Source: Datura wrightii (lineage: Eukaryota > Streptophyta > Magnoliopsida > Solanales > Solanaceae). From it: a stretch of DNA of 64,000 nt. Within the stretch, counting starts at the first letter, position 1. The number at the start of each line of letters is the position of its first letter. The stretch spans positions 40,323,001 through 40,387,000 of the forward strand of contig JASDFA010000019.1 in the NCBI GenBank assembly GCA_035772735.1. Direction: 5' to 3'. A program made the position numbers and the translations under genes. The notes beneath the pieces are model-generated. The model did not search any database and was not told the DNA's origin. It worked only from the letters and a program-made list of their open reading frames with translations. Positions 23,359 through 36,519 of the stretch are shown in pieces.

Positions 23359-25728
23359 CCAGGCCCAAGTATATAAAGCCCCACTTCGGTTTTAAATCAT
23401 TAAACACTTATAATTTCCAGTGAAACAGAGAGGGATCAACAGAGGAGAGATAAGAACGAAGGAGGTAAGATAATTTTCGTCCGATTACGCTGCTAAACAT
23501 TGTCCAAACCCAAATTAACCTCAGATACCGAGGTATTTAGCGGCAGAGAGCATTCCTACGGATTTATTTTCGTGAAATACAGCCGACGAATCATCAAGCT
23601 ACCGAGCTAAGGTAAGTGGAATTGCTCTAAACTAATGTCTATGTGTTCCTAGCTGTGAAGTGAGTATTTCTCCCTTCTGGACCTCTGAAAATAACGAGTT
23701 TTCGACCGTCTTTTGATAAGCCTAAGTTTAGGCTATAAACTATATCGAAAGTGACGTTGCTTTTTAAAATAAAGCTGTGTTTAGTATTAATTGACATATT
23801 TATGAATGCAGTTGGGAGAAAATAGTTGAAGTACCGGCCGAGCCTCGTCCGACGGACGGATAGTTCGAGGATAAGGTATGTAAAGCTAGTTTCCTCGACA
23901 AGTTAGTAATCTTGGTACAGTACAGTAATTTAAAGGCCAGTAGAATGTTCAGAAGTCATGTGTTATATTTATTACGAATGTTGGTATGATATTAGAAGCA
24001 TCGAGTTATAACTTGCGTGAAACTTGCTAGCACGATATAGATTCTTATACAAGTGTTAGAAACTGCACAGTATGCTCAGTACGTGATGTGACACAGAATG
24101 TTAGGACATCATTGTATTCAGTTGGAACCCAGTAAAGCAATGTAATGCCTGTAAGACATCTCAGAAACAGAATGATAAGTTAAAATGGAGTTAGAAAGCA
24201 TGTTAGGAATAGTAAATCATGTTACTATAGAAACTCAGCATACAACATAGTTTTCAGCAGAAAGACCATATCTTGTTCAGCATTAGACCCAGTACAGTCT
24301 GGCAGAAGACTATATTTATACATATATACTATTACCAGCCTCAGCATGTATTAAGTACGTACATATTACTATCACTAGCTCAGCATATAGTATATATAAA
24401 TACTTTACCACTATTAGCTTCAGTATGTGGGACATGCAGATAGTATTACTAGTTGAGACCTTTGTATTGTTTGGGGTTGGACTACCTAGCATCCATGACC
24501 GCCCCAGGGTTGATAGCTGTATCGACTCGTCCGCCAGAGGACGAGGATACGTCGCTCTACGGAGTGGCATGCCGTCCCACAGGGGATGAAGATGGGATGC
24601 CAGTTTTCCCCATATTGTGCCTTGATCGGCCCTTACACACCCCTGTCGAGCGGATACGCCCGGGTGTTGATTCAGGAGTCCTCCGGACTCAGATGCAGTT
24701 ATAGTCAGGGGCTTAGCGAGCCCAAGTGCTTACCCAGGGGACCGGCGGGATGCTTATAGCTATTTTAGGAGATGGGATGACCGGGGTAGGGGTATAGATT
24801 CTGTGCTGGTTGTACCTCCCGGCTTATGGGGGCCGAGTAAGGTTTGTGTGTGCTATGTGATGTTATGATATGTTATGCCATGTACAGTAGATACGAGTAG
24901 ATCGACGGTAGGACGATAAATCTCCAGGTATGACTCCTACTCCTTCCAGTATAATTAAAAGAAGGTAAGATTTACATTATCAGACAGTTAATCCATTCCT
25001 TTCTACTTCAGTTTCATCAGTTGTATTGTTATTTTCAGATATTTCTTTCAGTTATTGCTTTACATACTCAGTACCAGCGGTACTGACGCCCGGTGGGGCG
25101 CTGCATTACTTGCCTGCAGGTACTCATAGATGAGCAGGCGATACCACGTGATTCCTGTCAGTGATCGAGCATTCAGCTCCTGTCATCCGGAGACTGAATC
25201 CCAGAGGTGTATTCCGTTTTCTTTTGTTGTACAGTACGGGTAGGTCGGGGTCCTGTACCGATCATTTCTATTGCTATTCCTAGAGGCTTGCAGTCTGTAT
25301 GTATATTACCCTGTGGTCAGATGAGCCGGTCGTGTGAGGCCGTGCAGTTGTATAGCTGTTAGTACTTTTGTTTCCTTTATGTTGGCCGTGTGGGGCCATA
25401 GTTCGACAGTAGTGGTGACCTTGCCGGTCACGTAGCTATCCAGTACTTCAGGGTTGAGTTATAGATAACTAGACAGCATGGTGGCCTTGTCGGCCCGCAT
25501 AGGTTTCCTTATAGTTGCTTGTTTCTGGTTAGCTATTATTACAGGTACAGGAGGCTATAGGCCAATGGGCCGGGGGCTGTGTTTACAGACCGTTATATAG
25601 CCCTTTGTTTCCAGAAATGCGAGTTAGAGCCAGCCAGGCACCAGATGTGTCCAGGCTCAGCAGTCTAGAAGTTCAGGTCCTAGTAGGGCACCAGGTGCCA
25701 GTCATACCCCCCAAGGCGGGGTGTGACA
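23359..25728 (+). mobile_element. Inverted LTR copy, 5'-truncated, inside the minus-strand LTR
   Basis: This sequence is, along its length, the reverse complement of the two halves of the surrounding LTR. It lacks the first ~200 bp, starts at CCAGGCCCAAGTATATAAAG (with a TATATAAAG promoter-like box at 23370-23378), and ends at GGCGGGGTGTGACA. It is followed by AACTTGGTTGG, which resembles the start of an internal region, so it may have been a 5' LTR. TRIM pieces lie at both of its borders. Confidence 0.5.
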
Positions 25729-25751
25729 AACTTGGTTGGTTTTGACCAGGG

Positions 25752-26037
25752 TAACCAGGGACGGCGATACGTAACGCCTGGTTTACTTAGGCAAATCCCA
25801 CATCGGTGGTGGAGGGGAACGAAGAGTGCTTTATAAGTGCTTGGATACCTCTACATTGTAGACGCGTTTTAAAGCCGTGAGGACTAGCTGCCCAAAGCGG
25901 ACAATATCTACAAGCGGCGACCTGGGCTGTTACAATAAGTGCTTGGATACCTCTACATACCAGACGCGTTTTAAAGCCGTGAGGGACTAGCTGCCCAAAG
26001 CGGACAATATCTACAAGCGGCGACATGGGCTGTTACA
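25752..26037 (+). repeat. TRIM LTR (complete) followed by a second partial copy
   Basis: Positions 25752-25934 match the TRIM LTR of 22923-23358 in the opposite orientation (TAACCAGGGACGG...GGGCTGTTACA). Positions 25935-26037 repeat its last ~100 bp (from ATAAGTGCTTGGATACC to CTGTTACA). No TRIM internal region or PBS lies between them. The arrangement suggests unequal recombination or template switching rather than a simple insertion. Confidence 0.5.
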
Positions 26038-28552
26038 TAAGAAAACAATCTATATACCCCTACCCGAGTCAAAACCATCCAAAAATAAGTCACTCCACTC
26101 ATCTGCTCACTTCGGAGCTCCTCTACCGGCCCCCTGGGTCTCCGGCTTGGGCCATAGCCTCCGATATAAGCAACCGTGTCTGGGTCCGGGGGACTCCTGT
26201 GTAGACAGTAACAGATAGGTTCTGGATCCCCGGACAAAAACTCAACGGGGCTATTTGAAACCGGAGCTACACCTATAATAACTGAATGTACAGACAGTAA
26301 CAGATAGGGTCTGGTTCCCTGGACACAAAACTCAATAGGGCTATCTGAAACCGGAGCTGCACCTGTAATGCTGATCAGACTGCTATGGGGAAAGCTTCAT
26401 CCCATCTTCATCCAAGCTGGGGATGGCATGCCACCCCTCGGAGTGACGTAAAACCCACCCGCTCAGTGGGCGACACGATTACCAACCCAGGGGCGGCGAG
26501 GACGCTCAATAAGGTGCCCTCACGCCACATCAAGTCTCAACAAACAAATAGCACATATAAATAGCAAGCATGTATAACTGAAAAAGACTATATGAAATCT
26601 AATTTCTTATTCTGCTCTGTTCCTATACTGAACTGATTCTTTACTGATTATACTGATTCTGAAATCTTTATTCAACTGCTTGGCTAATCTGTAGCCGGGA
26701 TACTATCTGTCTGAATGGCTAATCTGTAGCCATAAAACTGTTTGTCTATCTGATTTTACTTTATTAGCCTTTATTCTGAAAATATGTATCTTTTTATTCT
26801 AAAACATGCTTGCTAATCATACAATAATCTATACTGGATCTGGAATGCTAACTCGCCCTTTGGCGCATGCTTTACTAACTTTCGGACTGAACATGATATG
26901 ACCACACAACTCAGAATCTATTAGACTCGCTTAATTCTCAACATTAAACTCCGAGAGTTTCAAATACGGAGTTTACTATGATTTACCAAGCTAAGGCTTA
27001 CTAACTTGCCGAAGAACAACTTCACATACCTTAACCTCGAGTTATCCGACTGTCGGACGAGGCTCGGTCAGTACTCCAGCTATTTCTCCCAACTGCATTC
27101 ATATACACGTCAATTAGTACTAAATACAACACTATTCTGAAAGAAAACATCACTTTCGATATAATTATAGCCTAAACTTAGGTTTATCGAAAGATGATCG
27201 AAAACTTGCTATTTTTCAGAGGTCCAGAAGGGAGAAGTATTCACTTTACGGCTAGGAGCACATAGACACTAGTTTGGAGCAATTCTACTTACCTTAGTCC
27301 GGTAGCTCGACGATTCGTCGACCGTATTTCGCGAAACTAAATCCGTAGGAATGCCCCCTGCTGCTAAATACCTCGGTACCTGAGGTTAATTTGAGTTTAG
27401 ACTACGTTTGGCAGCGTAATCGAACGATAATATATTACCCCTCTTCGTCTCTCTCTGTTTCTCTGTGTTTTCTGGAATTTAAATAAGGAATATAACATCA
27501 CAAACCGAAGTGGGGGCTTTATATACTTGGGCCTGGACAGGCCCAACGTGTCACGGAGCCAACGCGGAGGCTCCACCTCCGTGACACGTTGCCATCGCGG
27601 AGGGGCTCTACCTCGACTCCTTCCACGATGGTTCGACAGGTTACCCGTCCGATCCTTTCTCGGGCCTTTCTCTAGCACGTATGGCTTTAAAATATGCTTA
27701 ACCAACGTGCGAATAGGCCATCTAGTTGTCAAAAATCTTACGGGGTATAACAGGCTTGATACCTTAGTTATTCAAAAGAGGAGGGATTGGGTTTGTTATT
27801 CAAGAAAATTGTGAGATTAATGAGGATGTCATTCATCGTATAAGTGCAGGATGGATGAAATGGAGACTCGCTTCTGGAGTCCTGTGTGATATGAAGGTGC
27901 CACCAAAAGTTAAAGGCAAGTTCTACAGAGTGGTAGTTAGATCAACTATGTTATATGGGGTGGAGTGTTGGCCGGTCAAAAACTCTCATTTTCAGAAGAT
28001 GAAAGTTGCGGAAATGAGGATGTTGCAATGGATGTGTGAATATACCAGGAGAGATAAAACTCAAAATGATGATATCTGGGACATGGTAGGAGTAGCTACG
28101 GTGGAGGATAAGATGTGGTAGAGAGGTTGAAGTAGTTCGAATATGTTAAGAGGAAATATCTGGATGCTCTAGTGTGAAGGTATGAGAGGATGTAGATGGA
28201 TGATTTCACTAGAGGTAGAGGTTGGATGAAGAAGCGTCGATGGAGAGAGGTTATTAGACATCAGCTTACCAAGAATATGACCCTAGATAGGAGGTTGTGG
28301 AGGACACATATTAGGATTGTAGGTTAGTAGGGAGTAGAGCATTGTTTATCTAATTTTCTCATACTAGTACTCGTAGTACTATTATGTATAGTGTCTTGCC
28401 CTTATATTCTTGATTACATGTTGTATCTTGTAATTTATTATTTTAGTTAATATTTGACATGATTTGTTTCATCTGCTTTTTTCTTTTCTGGATTACTTTG
28501 ATTTATTTATTCTTGAGTTGAGGGTCTATCGAAAACACTCTCTCTGCCTCTA

Positions 28553-29382
28553 ATGGTATTTAGTTTTTTCTTTCATTTTTTTTCCTATGATTAAGAAAGA
28601 ATTTGCCATCATTTTTCAATTTATAATCACTTATTACCCTTTTATTGTGGTGGTTATAATTCTCTTGGATTTTGAAAAAAACATATCTTAGGTTTATTAG
28701 TTTTAATCAAGTAAATAAAGCTTATTAGAAATACAAAAAAAATCTAGGAAAATCACATAGTTATTTTTTTGAACAAATAAGTTTGAATTCATGTGTTTCT
28801 TTTAAGGGATGAGATTAATGTGTAAAGTTCATTAGCCTATTGATATAAATAAAATATTAATGAAAAATAGATATAATGTTTGAAATTATTTATAAAAATT
28901 AATATATTGTATATATATGATTCTAAAAGTTGTGTATATAATTTGTCAATTTGATTCAATTTTTTCTTTGATTTGTTGTTAATAAAACCAAATGAAAGTA
29001 AATATTATTGAAAACTAAACTAAATCAAATCAAACCTCAATAAATATTAATTTAATTAATAAATTTGAATTAATTTTTAATCAAATGATAAACACCCTAG
29101 TTACAATCTTGGAACTCATTTATCCTGCGTTCAATTCATTCTTTAAGTGACTGAGGATTAAAGAATGGTCTCTAATACACTAACATCTTATGTGAAACAA
29201 CAAATTTTGCCCAATTTTTAAAATACCCCTTTGAAGTAGGTGTAAGAGAAATACTAGTATATTTTACCCCTATTACATAATAATTAGTGAATTTGTCTGA
29301 GTTTCACATAGTTATAAAAAATAATAAGATATAAATAATTTTATTAAATATAATATATATAAAAGAGGTATCTACAATATAT
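28553..29382. other. AT-rich stretch, nothing recognised
   Basis: No conserved reading frame, repeat boundary or RNA gene could be identified here. Confidence 0.5.
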
Positions 29383-30043
29383 AACCAAAAGAAACTATAA
29401 ACTTACGACAATCAGATATTCATACAAATACGAAATATAAAAATTCATAGAGAGAACATACAAAAAATAAATAATGCAATATCATTATTACAACCTTAAT
29501 CATTAAAAAATAGAAGGAAAGTATACGAAATCAATGCACAATCTTCCGAACTCTTGTCGACATCCACTCCCACAAGCCGATCAACATTTAATAGTCTTCA
29601 TCTTATTCTTCAAGTGAAATTAAAACATGAATATAATAAGCACAAAAAACGTAACGAATTAAAAAGCTAATGTGATCATTTCTACAAATTAAAGTCTTAC
29701 AATGCCTCTATTTATAGGACTATAATATGGAATATCAAATAATGTCATGAATATGACTATTTATTATTTAAGGGGTTATAATAATAAAAAATTATGGGAG
29801 TAATAAAAATAAAAGATCATTAAGTTTTACATTAAAGAAATTTAAAGAAATGATTTTTTTAGTTTTTTAACATTACATATTTAATATAATTAAGAGAGTT
29901 AAAAGTGATTTTTTAATTTTCTTTTAATATAGCACATAAATGAGGAAAAAAATAGAAAAGCGCAACCCCCCCCCCCCCAAAAAAAAAAAAAAAACAGAAA
30001 AAAGATAATTGTGTTTTTTGGCAAAAAGATGTGTCATGTTACT
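29383..30043. repeat. Dispersed direct repeat, left copy (about 0.66 kb)
   Basis: This segment matches 33679-34316 in the same order and orientation. Landmarks are ACTTACGACAATCA, GCACAATCTTCCGAACTCTT, TTCATCTTATTCTTCAAGT, GAATATAATAAGCAC and ATGAATATGACTATT. Near its end lies a C-run followed by an A-run (29967-29994). No PBS follows it, so an LTR identity is not supported. Confidence 0.5.
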
Positions 30044-31039
30044 TTTTCTATTTCTAACTTTATTATTATACTAGATAAGTATAGCCCGTGTATAACACGG
30101 GCCAACACATAAAAAGTTTTAAAATCTAACTCTTAATCAATTTTTAAAATTTTTAAAACTTTTTTTTAGAAAAAATAACAGTCATAAGTTTCTTATGCGC
30201 CTTTTCAAATTAAATTCTAAAAAAAGTTAAATGATTTTCTGCACTCAAGTAAAGTTTAAAAGACTTTCTTCTTTTGATAGAAAGATTTGTTCTTCTAATT
30301 TTTTCTCATGTTCACATTAATTAATTTACTTTTTATCTTAATTCGATGTAAAATTTAATTATTTTTTTCTTCGTGTTTCAAATGTAATCTAAACAATTTA
30401 TCATTGGTTCATCATTTTGTATACATAACTTTAGTAAAACTTTGATTATTAGTCTTTTTATTTGCTCTTATATAAAAATATTTAACATCTTATAATAGAA
30501 AAAAATGTTAGAAAATTAGATCATATTATTGATTAATTATTGAATAAATAATTGATTTTTATTATTATGAAAAAATATGTGAGGCAATCATATAATATAT
30601 CTCTTTTAAATTGAAGTAAAAGGGATTTTTTAAGTTTGGATGTTTAATTTCTGAAATTTTATAATATATTATTTTAAAATAATATGACTAAAAAAAAGTT
30701 AAGCTACCTAAAATGTCATTTCTCTTGAATAGAACTACTTATGATGTTTAATACTTTAGATACGTTTTTCTTACAAAAAATTAGTCTATACTTATTTCTT
30801 TAAAAAGAATTAAATAAGTTATTTTCATTATAACTTTATCTATTTTTATATCTTCTTTCGACATATGAATAATATGTTTTGTTTATACTTATAACATCAT
30901 TATTAAATATTATTATTAATTTATGGTATATTTTATTAATTTTATATTCACAACAAATATTTGAAAAATCATCTGACACATATCTAATATATATTTTATT
31001 AAAATCTTGTATAACCTTGTATTATAGTGTTTATTATTA

Positions 31040-31044
<5 letters not shown>

Positions 31045-31077
<33 letters not shown>
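31045..31077. repeat. (TA)n microsatellite
   Basis: An uninterrupted TA dinucleotide run of about 15 units within AT-rich DNA. Confidence 0.5.
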
Positions 31078-31082
<5 letters not shown>

Positions 31083-31435
31083 TATTCATTTTTATATACG
31101 CAATTGTAATCGATCCCGATTGAAATTATTTGCATTCAATATTTACGTCAAACTAATGAATATGTGAAATCTATTTTTCATATATACTTTTATCACTAAA
31201 TCACAGTTAATCAATGTACATTTTCTCAATAATATATGATCTAACCATGATAAATTAATGTGATTTAGTTTAAACATCTAGTGTGATACATTTTAACTCT
31301 GACCGGCATTCAATCATAATAATATTTTACCAATTTTATATCTGTAAAATAATTTAAAAAATTATATTTGTTTTTATTAAATATTTTACACAAAATTCTA
31401 TGATATCATATCAAATAAGATGTATTTTCTTTTAT

Positions 31436-31617
<182 letters not shown>

Positions 31618-31966
31618 ATATTAATTTAAATATTATGTTTATATAAACATTATTTTTATCAATAGAAATAGAAAACTTAATTTTAAAAAAAGTGATATAA
31701 CCACATTACAAAATAAAGCTGAAAAATAATTTTATTTACCCAAATATAATCGATAGATCAAATAGGAAAGACCTAAATACATGATGGACCTTCTAAAATT
31801 AGGTAAAAGAAATAATGTTGAAGTAAAAGAGAAGATTCTGATTTTTATGTTATTTGACTAAAATATTCAATTCTCATTTCAAAAGTGTATAGCACATGTT
31901 AGCATTATCTCAGTGAAATGACAAATCTACCCTTGATCGTTCCCACTTCATCTTTCTATATAATAG

Positions 31967-33678
31967 AAAAATAAAATTTAATAATTTCGAATGATAATAT
32001 CATTTATAGGTAATATAATATTTCAAAATTTTGAAATATTCTTAAAATTTTAATTTAAGTGATTATTTCATGCAAAAGATAAATGCATGACGTATTATTT
32101 CTTTGCCTCAAATATTTTTTTAGATAAATTAAACAAAATTACTCATTTTTATACAATATATCGAGAGCTATTAGTTATTATTTTTATTTTTTTTAGAAAG
32201 ATATACAGTAATTGATCATAATTGAATGTCATTTCCAATATATAAAAATTATATGCAATGATCCAATTAATTTTGGCCGTTGATTTATGATTAAGAGAAT
32301 TTATTTACATACGAAAAAGATGAAGGAGACATTATTTCTTAAACCTAAAAAGTTTAGGAGATTAAGTGGGATATATCCTTTTTTTAATCTTTCCAAACAA
32401 ACATTAATCATTCGTGCAAAATTTTATAATGGAATTCTCCTAATTTCAATCAATCGATTCCTTAATAATAATAATATTAAAGAATTATGCTTTGTAGTTG
32501 TGATGTTGTACTAATTTGCTTTTGAGTGTTAGTTATTGAATTTTTTGACATTTATAAATAATTTGAATAAATGATATTTATTTTATTCGATTTTACTTGT
32601 TCACTATACTAAAAATAAATGTACATTTTACTTGTCCAGTTTAGATAATCAAGAAATAATTTATCACTTAATTCCTAATGTACCTTTATTATTAACTATA
32701 GACATTTCCTGATGCATTTCTCAAGACATTGAATTTTTTACTCCTTTCGGCCCATATTATTCTCCAAATTATTAAAAATATATATCCCAAATTAATTGAC
32801 AATTTATAAAATCAAGATAAAATTAATTATTATTTTTTTATTTTGCCTTTAAAATCAATTCTCCTGAAATTATAAATATTATAAAGTTTCAAGAAAGTTT
32901 CATTATTGTTAATCTCCATACGGATAAATAAATTACATAAATAAAATGTATTAAAAAGAGGTAAAAGGTAAATTAGTAAAAATATCATTTTTATTTATAG
33001 TTTCTCACGAAATGTGTGAAAGGAAAAGTAGACAAGTAATTTAAGATGGAGACAATATATTTTAAGAGTAATACAATAAAATTATAATTTTTTTTAAAAA
33101 GATACATAAAATTAATATTGTAATAATGGACGAAGGAAATACTTTAAAAATATAAATTTAAGTGGACTTTTTTTATGAAATCAAGTGGTCTTAAGAGTAT
33201 AAGGCCTGCAAATTAATCGGCGACCATTTTTTAAACTTAGTCATACACAAAATTATTCAAAATGTGTGATTACAAGATATAAAATAAATCAATTCAACTT
33301 AAAATCCATATCAAAGAAAGATACATAGATTTATGATGGTATAAACAAAATAAGGATGGATTAGGAGTGGGACCCACCTATAGGATTCATGTTTTGGGAA
33401 ACCATAAATAAAGTGATGTTGATGACATAAGCATAGGGGTAAATATGTCAATACATCTAGAAGTTTCTTCTTGAGTTTTAGTGAAGTTTTTTTTTTCATC
33501 CAATACAATAAACTTGAGTTAGATTAAAATATCAATTATACCCTTGGTCATCCCAAACTTCACTCTTTTATATAATAGAGAAATATATAGATCACCAAGA
33601 CTATCATTGATTTCACGTAGAAAAACATTTGGTTAGTAGTTAACAGACTTCCAACTTAAGTCCTAAGTTACTATCTTG
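31967..33678. other. AT-rich stretch without a recognisable gene
   Basis: The region has no conserved coding signal. The only structured part is the repeat end at 33540-33577 that resembles 31930-31966. Confidence 0.5.
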
Positions 33679-34316
33679 AACCAAAATAAATTATAAACTT
33701 ACGACAATCAAAAATTCATATAAATATAAAATAAAAAAAAATGGAGAGAACATACAAATAAATAAATAAATAATGCAACATCATTCTTATAACTTTTCTC
33801 ATTAAAAAATAGAAGAAAAAAAAGTACGAAATTGATGCACAATCTTCCGAACTCTTGCCATCATCCACTCCCACAAACCGATCACCATTCAATAGCCTTC
33901 ATCTTATTCTTCAAGTCAAACTAAAATATGAATATAATAAGCACCGAAAACGTAACAACTTGAAAGACTAATTTGATCATTTCTATAAAGTCTTACAATG
34001 TCTCTATTTATATAACTACAATATGGAATATCAGATAATATCATGAATATGACTATTAATTATTTTAAGGGTTATGATAATAAAAAGTTGTGGGAGAAAA
34101 TAAACACCATTAAGTTTTACATTAAGAAAATTTAAAGAAATAACTTTTTAATTTCTTAACGATTCATATTTAATATAACTAAAAGAGTTAAAAAGAGTAA
34201 TTTTTTATTTTTTTTAATATAACACATAAATGAAAAAAAAAATAGAGAAAAATCTTTAAAAAAGAGAAAAAAGATAATTATATTTCTTGATTAAAGAATT
34301 ATGCCATATCATCTTG
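33679..34316. repeat. Dispersed direct repeat, right copy
   Basis: The partner of 29383-30043, diverged by scattered substitutions and small indels but collinear. The 4.3-kb spacing could suggest an LTR pair, but no primer-binding site, polypurine tract or coding sequence lies between them. Two independent copies of one non-autonomous repeat is the simpler reading. Confidence 0.5.
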
Positions 34317-34906
34317 TTATAAACCACAATTATAATATATATTGATTGATTAATTGATATTGATGATTGATTGTCCTCCCCCTACCCTACCAATGGTTAG
34401 TTTCTATTTCTTTTTTGTTTTTTCTACTTTAGATTACAAGTGTAGTTTAAGCTGAAGACATAGTTGTCAAAGAAAATAGTTTTATGGAATCTTTTTTATA
34501 TTTTTTAGGGTTTACTATATACATTAAATACCTCTGTACTATGATTTAATTAAGAAAAATTTTTTGCTTACATTTCCCGCTTGCACACTATATGATGTGT
34601 ATATGTAACAATATATTAAATATACACTAAAATTATAAATGTTTTTAAGAGTTACCTTTAGGAAATTTTGATTAAAAAAAAAAAGAATTTGAATTTTTTT
34701 TTTATGTTTTAAATTTTAAAAGTGATAAATATTTTTAATATATTTACTGTTCGAAAGTCAGAAATAGAAAAATAAAAAATAAATTATTTAATAAGATATA
34801 TCAATTATCAGTGATAATTACCCCCATACGTTTATATATTGAACATTCTCTGCACGTCAAAAACCTCCTCAAACCCCTCTTTACTGAGCTTTCAAATCGT
34901 ACCAAA

Positions 34907-34988
34907 ATGCCTCGAGCATCAAAGAGGAAGTCTGACTCACCCAAATCCACTTCTTCCAAATCTTCACGCTCGGAGTCTCTCACCGCTG
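34907..34988 (+). CDS. Possible orphan first exon (27 codons, Ser/Lys-rich)
   Basis: A good start context (ACCAAAATGCC) begins MPRASKRKSDSPKSTSSKSS and runs to a splice-donor-like G|GTAATTC at 34989. The exon would end in phase 1. A TATA-like TTTATATATT lies about 70 bp upstream (34831-34840), followed by a C-rich leader. The N-terminus recalls the beginnings of plant DCN1-like (cullin neddylation) proteins, from memory only, and no matching second exon was found downstream. The hAT element inserts 240 bp later, in what would be the first intron. It may be a displaced exon, a pseudogene fragment or chance. Confidence 0.5.
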
Positions 34989-36519
34989 GTAATTCTTTTT
35001 TTTCTCTCTCCATAATTGCATTTTAAATATGTAAGTTATTTGTAATTTTATTTAATTATGATATTTGTTTTATAAAATTTCCTTTTTTAAAAAACTTAGT
35101 TGTTATTTGGTCTTTCGTTGCAAAATTACCTTAGATATACATACTTAGTTAGATGAAGTTTCATTCATATAGGATTTTTTAATATAAAAGATGTAATTTA
35201 ATTTTTTTTAGAAAAGAGATAACATCATAGGAGCAGAGGCAAATCCATGATTTGAATATTAGGGGTGCACTACTATCTTTAACATAGTCATGCAATTACT
35301 AGGTACAACGTTTGGTATACAATTCTCTTAAATCTTAAAAATTGCTAAATTATGAGCAAAGTATAAACTTCAAAATGATCAAATGTTATTAAGTTAGTAC
35401 TAATATAGCAAAAATAGATCATCCATTTATACTAGACATCGACGCGCTTTCATATTCTGAAAATAGTCAATGATAGCATCGTTGCTTATATTTACAAATA
35501 TGTCCTTCTCAATGTAACAAACTAAACAAACATTTAAAAATTCATCACCAATACTACTATGCAGTTCATTCTTGATATGCTTCATGGATGAGAATGCTCT
35601 ATCTACCGTTACAGTAGCGATATATAAAATCAACATCAACTTCACAAGTAAGTACACAAGAGAATAAGTCTCCACGAGATTTTTATTAACCAACACTTTT
35701 GCCAAATCACCATTTTTTTTCAAATCAGAGAATGTAGGAACACCACGTCGTATGTGAGTTATGAAAGTGTCAAGTTGGTAATTGAGATCTCAAAGCTTTG
35801 ATTCACCAAACTCATCTGGATAATGTTTGGCCAATGCCATTATTCTTTCCTTATCAAAATTAGCAAAAGCATTAGCCGGGTTCAAGCTTGCTATACCAAG
35901 AAGTAAGTTACCACTTATAACATCAAAACAATTGTCAAGCTCTTGAAGTTGCAAATCAAATATAGAATAAAAGAGCTCAACTCATAAGTGATGTGAATAA
36001 GTAACACCACAAGATTTACGCTTGGACTTTTCAGGAATATAAAATTCATCCAATTTAGGTATTGAAATACCATGTTTATCACAAAATGAAGAAATTTCAT
36101 TCATCAAAGATTCTTATCCATCATCTCTCAACAATTGCAATCTTTCCTTAATAATATCAAGAAATACCATAGCATTAACAATATCTTGCTCTTTCCTTTG
36201 TAACGATGCGCTCAACTCATTTGACATGATCAATATTTTCAACATCAAGTGAAGTAAGAACAGAAATTCAAATTCATTGAACATACTCAAAAAAGCTCTT
36301 GTTTGCAATCTATCATTGGGGTCAGAACCTCCATATTTAAACGCATCAAACACATGAGCTTTAGATGAAATAAAACAATAAAGTTATCCAATGTTCTAAA
36401 ATGAGATACCTAACGAGTGTCACCTGCCCTTTGAAGCTCTCATTCTTGATTTAAACTTTTTCCACTTTGAATTTCACCACTCTCTAGTAGTTGCTCCAAT
36501 ATTTCTACTTGATGGTCCC

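Larger units (their letters stand above)
22015..27752 (-). mobile_element. Solo LTR on the minus strand, interrupted by an inverted LTR/TRIM insertion
   Basis: On the minus strand the LTR starts TGTTATACCCCGTAAG (27752) and ends CGGGGCATGACA (22015). It is bounded by a perfect GGCTT duplication (22010-22014 and 27753-27757) within the RTE sequence. The LTR is in two parts, 27752-26038 and 22922-22015 (about 2.6 kb together), separated by a 3.1-kb insertion. It shares long blocks with the LTRs of the element at 50.7-60.4 kb, for example GACCGCCCCAGGGTTGATAG (seen at 24497 in the inverted copy and at 51714 as GACCGCCCCAGGGTTAATAG). No internal retroelement sequence of this copy remains, hence solo LTR. 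Confidence 0.5.
17565..28552 (+). mobile_element. RTE-type LINE, degenerate, split by two LTR insertions
   Basis: Three collinear pieces: 17565-19700, 21913-22014 and 27753-28552. The first encodes an apurinic-type endonuclease (RVGSWNIGILIEKSMELAKIL near 17590; YKLWYSGGSRDMNGVGILV near 17730-17790; GGDFNRHIG near 17994) and the N-terminal part of reverse transcriptase with the catalytic block FANDIVLIN at 19624-19650, where FADD is expected. The second continues FKLSQTKIEYLEYKFSD. The third has MKWRLASGVLCDMKVPPKVK and the MKVAEMRMLQWMCEYTRRDK block. Many stops and shifts make it inactive. The 3' end stops at GTCTATCGAAAACACTCTCT, lacking the usual GTTGTT tail. The collinearity was checked against the related copy at 10.7-12.0 kb. 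Confidence 0.5.

Noticed and set aside
27527..27814. Plus-strand ORF at the start of the solo LTR
   Set aside because: It spans LTR and RTE sequence on both sides of an insertion joint and has no homology as a protein.
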